Assembly (NCBI GenBank): GCA_002336895.1
Contig: DDFC01000023.1
Span: 328,763 to 392,762 of the forward strand
Reading direction: 5' to 3'
Length of the DNA stretch: 64,000 bases
Source: Verrucomicrobiaceae bacterium UBA1938
GTDB lineage: Bacteria; Verrucomicrobiota; Verrucomicrobiia; Verrucomicrobiales; Verrucomicrobiaceae
This document shows positions 59,874-64,000 of the stretch, piece by piece. The stretch's first letter is position 1, and every line of letters starts with the position of its first letter. The position numbers were made by a program, and so were the translations under genes. The notes beneath the pieces are model-generated. The model saw only the letters and a program-made list of their open reading frames with translations. It was not told the DNA's origin and did not search any database.

Positions 59874-60772
59874 TCGCCATCGGCATCGACCTCGGCGGCA
59901 CGAACATCAAAGCCGCGCTCGTGGAGACGGCCAGCGCCCGCACGGTGGCCACGCTGTCCAAACCGACGCGCGATGGCGAGTTCGATGGCGACACACCGCG
60001 CTTCGCGCTCACCGTGCGCGAGATCGTCCATGAGTTTGAAGCGCAGGCCGGGCAAAAGCTCCGCGTCGGGCTCTCCGCGCCCGGTCTGGCCAATCCCGAC
60101 GGGCATTGCATCGACTGGATGCCCGGGCGCATGCACGGCTTGGAAAAATTCCTCTGGTCCGCCTTTCTGGAGCGCGACTGCCGTGTGCTGAATGACGCCC
60201 ACTCCGCCCTGCTGGGGGAAGTCTGGGCCGGAGCGGCGAAGGACACGCAGGACGCCTTCATGCTCACCCTCGGTACGGGTGTGGGCGGCGCCATCTGGAG
60301 CGGGGGCCGCTTGCTTCAGGGCAAGATCGGACGCGCCGGGCACCTCGGCCATGTCACTGTCGATGCGAATGCGGTGTGCGATGATTTCAACACTCCCGGC
60401 AGCCTGGAGGACGCCATCGGCAACCAGACCATCTCCCAACGTGGCGAGGGCCGCTATGCCACCACCCACGCGCTGATCGACGCCTACGGCGCGGGCGATG
60501 CCCACGCCGCCGTCGTGTGGCTCAAATCCGTGCGCCATCTTGCCGCCGCCATCGCCTCTCTCATCAACGTGCTCGACCCCGAAGTCGTCATCGTCGGCGG
60601 AGGCATCGCCACCGGGGCAGGGGAGCGCTTGTTCGCGCCGCTGCAGCAGGCGCTGGACGGCTTCGAATGGCGTCCTGGCGGGAATCAGGCTCGCATCGTT
60701 CCCGCCACCCTCGGCGACAGCGCCGGATGCCTCGGCTCTGTTTTTAACTTGATTCAACGACCCTCATTATGA
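59852..60772 (+). CDS. ROK-family sugar kinase
   Basis: 306 residues from TTG 59852, the only start before the conserved LAIGIDLGGTNIKAAL. ROK features: Gly-rich phosphate loop, catalytic Asp region NDAHSALLGEVWAGAA, TLGTGVGGAI and GKIGRAGHLGHVTV. The ROK zinc motif (C-x-C-G-x2-G-C) is degraded here (CDDFNTPGSLED keeps one Cys). The substrate is probably a hexose or N-acetylhexosamine. The start lies in a heptanucleotide repeat and no Shine-Dalgarno is visible. Its stop overlaps the next start (ATGA). Confidence 0.88.
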   Translation: MKPETLNLAIGIDLGGTNIKAALVETASARTVATLSKPTRDGEFDGDTPRFALTVREIVHEFEAQAGQKLRVGLSAPGLANPDGHCIDWMPGRMHGLEKFLWSAFLERDCRVLNDAHSALLGEVWAGAAKDTQDAFMLTLGTGVGGAIWSGGRLLQGKIGRAGHLGHVTVDANAVCDDFNTPGSLEDAIGNQTISQRGEGRYATTHALIDAYGAGDAHAAVVWLKSVRHLAAAIASLINVLDPEVVIVGGGIATGAGERLFAPLQQALDGFEWRPGGNQARIVPATLGDSAGCLGSVFNLIQRPSL

Positions 60773-61107
60773 ATGAAGAGATGGATCATGAAACATGGCT
60801 GATTGAGGCCGGAGATGCGGTTATTCAAAAGAAATCTCAAGCCGGTATGAGTAGCCTCACTTCGGTCGAGCGGTTGATTTATTGTGTGTGGGTCGCAGAC
60901 TATAGCATTAGGAATGCAGGCGATCTAATGACGGCCGGAGACCTGTATGAGCCATTCTACGAGGAAGCAGTTCAGTTCGCCAAGATGTTGCATCTGCATT
61001 CTATAAAAAGATCGTTCAGCCTTCCGAAGCAGAACTTTGTTCAGGAATACTACACATGCTTTGAGCTCATTTGTTCTGAGCTCCGAAGCGTCTATGTCAT
61101 CACGTAA
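60769..61107 (+). CDS. Small protein of unknown function (low-GC)
   Basis: 112 residues starting in the ROK stop codon (ATGA). The segment LTSVERLIYCVWVADYSIRNAGDL faintly recalls the DUF4375 family (E-x-x-I-Y-x-V-W...N-x-G), not strong enough to assign. Its base composition is clearly lower in GC than ROK and SIS on each side, like the Sel1 gene, suggesting later insertion into the cluster. Confidence 0.6.
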   Translation: MNEEMDHETWLIEAGDAVIQKKSQAGMSSLTSVERLIYCVWVADYSIRNAGDLMTAGDLYEPFYEEAVQFAKMLHLHSIKRSFSLPKQNFVQEYYTCFELICSELRSVYVIT

Positions 61108-61121
61108 TACAGTTTAGATCC

Positions 61122-61901
61122 ATGACTCCCGCCCTCCAATACCTCGACGCCAGCCAAGGCCTTCTCAACCGTGTCCGCGATCAGCTTCCGCTCATCCAGC
61201 AGGCCGCCGACATGTTCACGCAGACGATTCTCGCCGGACAGATGGTGCATGTTTTTGGCTCCGGCCACAGCCGCATTCTGGTGGAGGAGATGTGGCCGCG
61301 CTACGGCTCCTTCCCGGGCTTCAATCCCATCGTCGAGCTCTCGCTGACCTTCCACAATCTCGTCGTCGGTGCGAACGGCCAGCGGCAGGCCATGTTCCTG
61401 GAAAACGTCAGCGGCTTGGCCAACCGCATCCTGCGCAACTTTGACCTCAAGCCCGGAGACAGCGCCCTCGTCATCTCCAGCAGCGGCTGCAACGTGGTGC
61501 CGGTGGAAATGGCCGAGGAGTTTCAAAAGCGCGGCGTCAAAGTCGTCGGCATCATCAGCACCGTGCACAGCCAGGCCAGCACCAGCCGCCACCGTGACGG
61601 CAGGAAGCTCCAGGACTTCTCCGACATCGTCCTCGACACCGGCGCGCCGGTGGGAGACGCGATGATCAAGATCGAAAACCTCGACACTCCCGTGGCCCCT
61701 GGCAGCACCGTGGGCGGCTGCCTGCTGGTGAACAGCATCAAAGCTGAAGTGGCCGACCGCCTTACCAAAGCCGGCCAGCCACCGAAAGTGCTCACGGCGG
61801 GAGCCGTCGTTGGCGCTGCGAAAGCGACCGAGCTATTCGAGGCTGCGTATGACGAGCACGCCCGGCGCATCGCCCCGTATTATGCGGGGCTGGGGGCCTA
61901 G
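61122..61901 (+). CDS. SIS-domain sugar-phosphate protein (UPF0309-like)
   Basis: 259 residues. SIS domain: MVHVFGSGHSRILVEEMW, LVISSSGCNVVPVEMAEEF (Ser/Thr-rich phosphosugar loop), VVGIISTVHSQASTSRHRDG. Full-length homologues are annotated as UPF0309 or phosphosugar-binding proteins. It is likely an isomerase or regulator of N-acetylhexosamine phosphates, in keeping with the ROK kinase encoded just upstream. Its stop codon overlaps the stop of the PEP-CTERM gene on the other strand. Confidence 0.85.
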   Translation: MTPALQYLDASQGLLNRVRDQLPLIQQAADMFTQTILAGQMVHVFGSGHSRILVEEMWPRYGSFPGFNPIVELSLTFHNLVVGANGQRQAMFLENVSGLANRILRNFDLKPGDSALVISSSGCNVVPVEMAEEFQKRGVKVVGIISTVHSQASTSRHRDGRKLQDFSDIVLDTGAPVGDAMIKIENLDTPVAPGSTVGGCLLVNSIKAEVADRLTKAGQPPKVLTAGAVVGAAKATELFEAAYDEHARRIAPYYAGLGA

Positions 61902-62734
61902 CCCAGCCGCCTCCGCCTCAGCAGCGCCGCCACACCCACAGAGCCGATCAAAAGACAGCTGCCAGGCTCCGGCACGGGCGTGGAGGAGATGTCGAGATTG
62001 GAGATGGTGGCGTAGGTGGTGCCCAGGCTCAGGGCGGTGGAGCCCACCTGCGCATCTCCGATGAAGCGCACCCCGATGGGGCCTGTGGGGGCGCTGCCGC
62101 TGGTGGTGTAGTCCAGCGTGATGGTGCCTGTCGGCACACCGCTGCCCAGCAGGCCAGCGATGTTGATCTGCGCGCCGTTGCTGTCGCTGGTCAGTGCGTT
62201 TCCGGATCCGTCGATCAGTTCAAAGGTGAAGCTCGGGTTCAGTCCGGACACCGAACTCAGCAGGCCGTTGTTGCCGTCCACATCAAAGCTCACGCTGTAG
62301 GTCGTGTTCGGGCTGTAGCTCAGCACGCTGCCCGGAGTGTCAAAGTAGGCCACGGCATCCCACGCGTAGTGAATGCTGGCTCCCACACCCAGCAGGCCTA
62401 GCAGCGAGTTGTTGTCGTTGGTGATGCCAAACTGCAGGGACGTGCCCGTCAGGGTGGCCTGCGCGGCAGATTCCGTCAGGCTGAGCAGGATGGTGGCATT
62501 GGCCCCTCCTTGCGCCGTCAGGTCCCACAGCCCCCGAGTCTCGGTGGTAGATCCATTGGATAGCGTGATCGAAACTAGCCCTCCGCCGGGAACATCATAG
62601 GTCACTGGAGTGGAGGATGGAAAGATGCTGCTGTAGCTGCTGCTACCAGAGCCCACGAGCGTCGTCTGAGCCGAGAGCGTATTGACAATACAATAATTAG
62701 CTAACGAGAACAATAATGCATGGTTAATTCTCAT
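61898..62734 (-). CDS. PEP-CTERM exported protein
   Basis: 278 residues: Sec-like signal (MRINHALLFSLANYCIVNTLSAQ), a Ser/Thr/Gly/Asn-rich beta body, then a PEP-CTERM sorting tail VPEPGSCLLIGSVGVAALL-RRRR. The tail is the substrate of exosortase, so the protein is exported and probably attached to extracellular polysaccharide. The body resembles choice-of-anchor PEP-CTERM proteins; no function can be stated. Two inverted repeats lie immediately upstream. Confidence 0.88.
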   Translation of the reverse strand: MRINHALLFSLANYCIVNTLSAQTTLVGSGSSSYSSIFPSSTPVTYDVPGGGLVSITLSNGSTTETRGLWDLTAQGGANATILLSLTESAAQATLTGTSLQFGITNDNNSLLGLLGVGASIHYAWDAVAYFDTPGSVLSYSPNTTYSVSFDVDGNNGLLSSVSGLNPSFTFELIDGSGNALTSDSNGAQINIAGLLGSGVPTGTITLDYTTSGSAPTGPIGVRFIGDAQVGSTALSLGTTYATISNLDISSTPVPEPGSCLLIGSVGVAALLRRRRLG

Positions 62735-62751
62735 AAGGTTAGATGGTTGGT

Positions 62752-62808
62752 TGCGTACTATCCATACCTAGTACGCATATTACAATCTAAACTAAGGTTT
62801 AGTTTAGA
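62752..62808. promoter_or_regulatory. Two adjacent perfect inverted repeats
   Basis: TGCGTACTA-(8)-TAGTACGCA (62752-62777) and TCTAAACTAA-(3)-TTAGTTTAGA (62786-62808), in the 168-bp divergent gap between the PEP-CTERM gene and the MetE-like gene. Both share ACTA...TAGT half-sites. There is no T tract, and the setting is divergent, so operators are likelier than terminators. Confidence 0.55.
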
Positions 62809-62902
62809 AACGTCTGAGGCATTGCAGCTTTCAGCCGGAGGAGTTGTGATTTGCCGCTTGGCTTTGACGCTGAATTGCTTGCGGCGATATGCTGAATCCA
62901 TC

Positions 62903-63943
62903 ATGCAGTCCCACCCTCTCCGCACATCGGTCATTGGCAGCTATCCTTTCCCTGGCTGGCTCGAATTTTCAGCCCGGCATCTGTCCGAGTTTGGCAGTGC
63001 TGACATAGGTGAAATGCAGGATGACGCCGCCCAGGTGGCCATCCAGGACCAGCTGGCCGCCGGGCTGGATGTCATCACGGACGGCGAGCAGACGCGGTTT
63101 GACTTCAATCTCTCCTTCTACGGCTTCATCGAGGGCATCGCGCTGGAGCCTGCCAGCCCGCGGCGCTTTGGCCCACCGGCGCATGACCAGCGTGGCAAGC
63201 ACGAGATCGTGGGAGAGCTGCGTGCGCCACGTGGCCTGGGTGCTGTGGAGGAGTTTGAGCGCCTACAGCGCCTAGCTTCGCACACCGGCAGGCGCCTGAA
63301 GGTCTCCGTGCCCGGCCCCTACACCCTCAGCGGGCGGCTGGCACCCAATGCGCGGTATGCAGACCGCTACGCCATTACCGAGGCTCTGCTGCCCATCGTA
63401 AACAAGGAGATCGCCGATCTCGTGGCCGCCGGGGCGGAGGAGATCTGCGTGGATGAGCCCAGCATGAGCTGCTACGGCTACCGCGAGGACACACGGCGCT
63501 TTGTGGACATCTTCAACCGCACCGTGAGCAGCGGCTATGGAAAGGCGCGCATCTGCACCCACCTGTGCTTTGGCAATTTCAAAGGCCACCCCGTGGGCTG
63601 GCGCAAATACGCACCGCTTTTCCCCGCTTTCCTGGACCTGCACTGTGACGAGGTCCACGTGGAGATGGCCAATCGCGAATACGCCGAACTGGAGGTCATC
63701 AAACCCATGGCCGAACGCTACGATGTGGCCGTGGGTATCATCGATGTGAAGAGCTACCACATCGAGACCCCGGACCAGATCGCCGATGCCGTGCGCGCCT
63801 GCCTGAAGCACGCCCCGGCGGACAGGCTCGTCTTTGCCCCGGACTGTGGTCTCTCCCAGACCGCGCGCTGGGCGGCGAAGAAGAAGCTGGCCAGCATGGT
63901 GGCGGGTGTCGGTATCGTGAAAAAAGAGCTCGGCCTCGCCTGA
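62903..63943 (+). CDS. MetE-like cobalamin-independent methionine synthase family protein
   Basis: 346 residues from ATG 62903 (the frame is open upstream but unlike the family). It corresponds to the C-terminal catalytic domain of MetE only: SVIGSYPFPGW at the start, a zinc site suggested by ICTHLCFGNF (His and Cys) and FAPDCGLSQTARWAAKKKL (Cys), and the Glu in VHVEMANREY. Stand-alone domains of this kind act as methyltransferases on methylcobamide or other methyl donors in some lineages, so full MetE activity should not be assumed. Within 60 kb of the mtn genes but not linked to them. Confidence 0.85.
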   Translation: MQSHPLRTSVIGSYPFPGWLEFSARHLSEFGSADIGEMQDDAAQVAIQDQLAAGLDVITDGEQTRFDFNLSFYGFIEGIALEPASPRRFGPPAHDQRGKHEIVGELRAPRGLGAVEEFERLQRLASHTGRRLKVSVPGPYTLSGRLAPNARYADRYAITEALLPIVNKEIADLVAAGAEEICVDEPSMSCYGYREDTRRFVDIFNRTVSSGYGKARICTHLCFGNFKGHPVGWRKYAPLFPAFLDLHCDEVHVEMANREYAELEVIKPMAERYDVAVGIIDVKSYHIETPDQIADAVRACLKHAPADRLVFAPDCGLSQTARWAAKKKLASMVAGVGIVKKELGLA

Positions 63944-64000
63944 AGCCGCCGGGGGCCGCCGACTTGGCCGTAGTTATACCACAATCAGTTAAAAACGGGT

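Noticed and set aside
62720..62902. Extending the MetE-like gene upstream to 62720
   Set aside because: The extra codons cross the two inverted repeats and are unlike the family; ATG 62903 opens the conserved part.
1..64000. CRISPR arrays, tRNA, rRNA, integrase or toxin-antitoxin pairs
   Set aside because: No repeat-spacer pattern, no cloverleaf seen by eye, and no such protein families among the genes.

Overview
The window is a high-GC, gene-dense bacterial chromosome segment that reads like a free-living Verrucomicrobiota member (Prosthecobacter/Verrucomicrobium-like). The pointers are Tat-exported Gfo/Idh/MocA oxidoreductases, ThuA and xylose-isomerase-like proteins, a PEP-CTERM protein, PA14/plastocyanin and Glc/sorbosone-dehydrogenase-like secreted proteins, DUF362, and a complete MoxR/Bat operon. 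This assignment comes from gene-family flavour, not from a marker search. I saw no rRNA, tRNA, CRISPR array, transposase or phage genes.

Layout. 0-4 kb: small membrane and cNMP-binding proteins, DoxX, a Tat oxidoreductase and a discoidin-like lipoprotein closed by a strong terminator. 4.6-9.3 kb: methionine salvage genes mtnB-mtnD-mtnC-(secreted unknown)-mtnA. 9.3-12.5 kb: a secreted VWA protein with six tandem 85-residue repeats, an Ala/Lys/Glu-rich lipoprotein, a terminator and a 169-bp imperfect palindrome. 12.5-16 kb: another Gfo/Idh/MocA protein, a DUF4261-like protein, a double-TM2 protein and a PQQ-like fragment. 16-20 kb: rpsO-pnp (minus strand) and leuB (plus strand). The rpsO leader carries a 14-codon upstream ORF that can pair with the rpsO start. 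20-24 kb: an OmpR-type two-component pair coupled to a VWA protein, preceded by four 11-bp-phased direct repeats. 24-26 kb: a D-2-hydroxyacid dehydrogenase and ThuA.

26-39 kb: a block of co-oriented signalling genes. It holds two paralogous giant hybrid histidine kinases with periplasmic solute-binding sensor domains, a third REC-PAS-kinase-REC protein, a membrane histidine kinase and a thioredoxin-fold membrane protein, with a small lipoprotein and an araD-like gene upstream. 40-48 kb: the MoxR-DUF58-DUF4381-BatA-BatB/C-BatD/E operon, in which four textbook Bat proteins appear as two fusions. 48-57.5 kb: ferritin, MFS transporter, ClpS-like protein, small membrane protein, GYF-like protein, a secreted blue-copper/PA14 protein plus beta-propeller pair, an M23 peptidase and DUF362. 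57.6-64 kb: a TIM-barrel isomerase, an SDR, a ROK kinase and a SIS-domain protein interleaved with two lower-GC small genes, a PEP-CTERM protein and a MetE-like protein behind two perfect inverted repeats.

The best candidates for undescribed biology are the rpsO leader switch, the 255-bp-periodic repeat protein, the phased direct repeats before the VWA/two-component operon, the kinase cluster with signs of gene conversion, the ClpS-like protein with a changed N-degron pocket, and the 169-bp palindrome.
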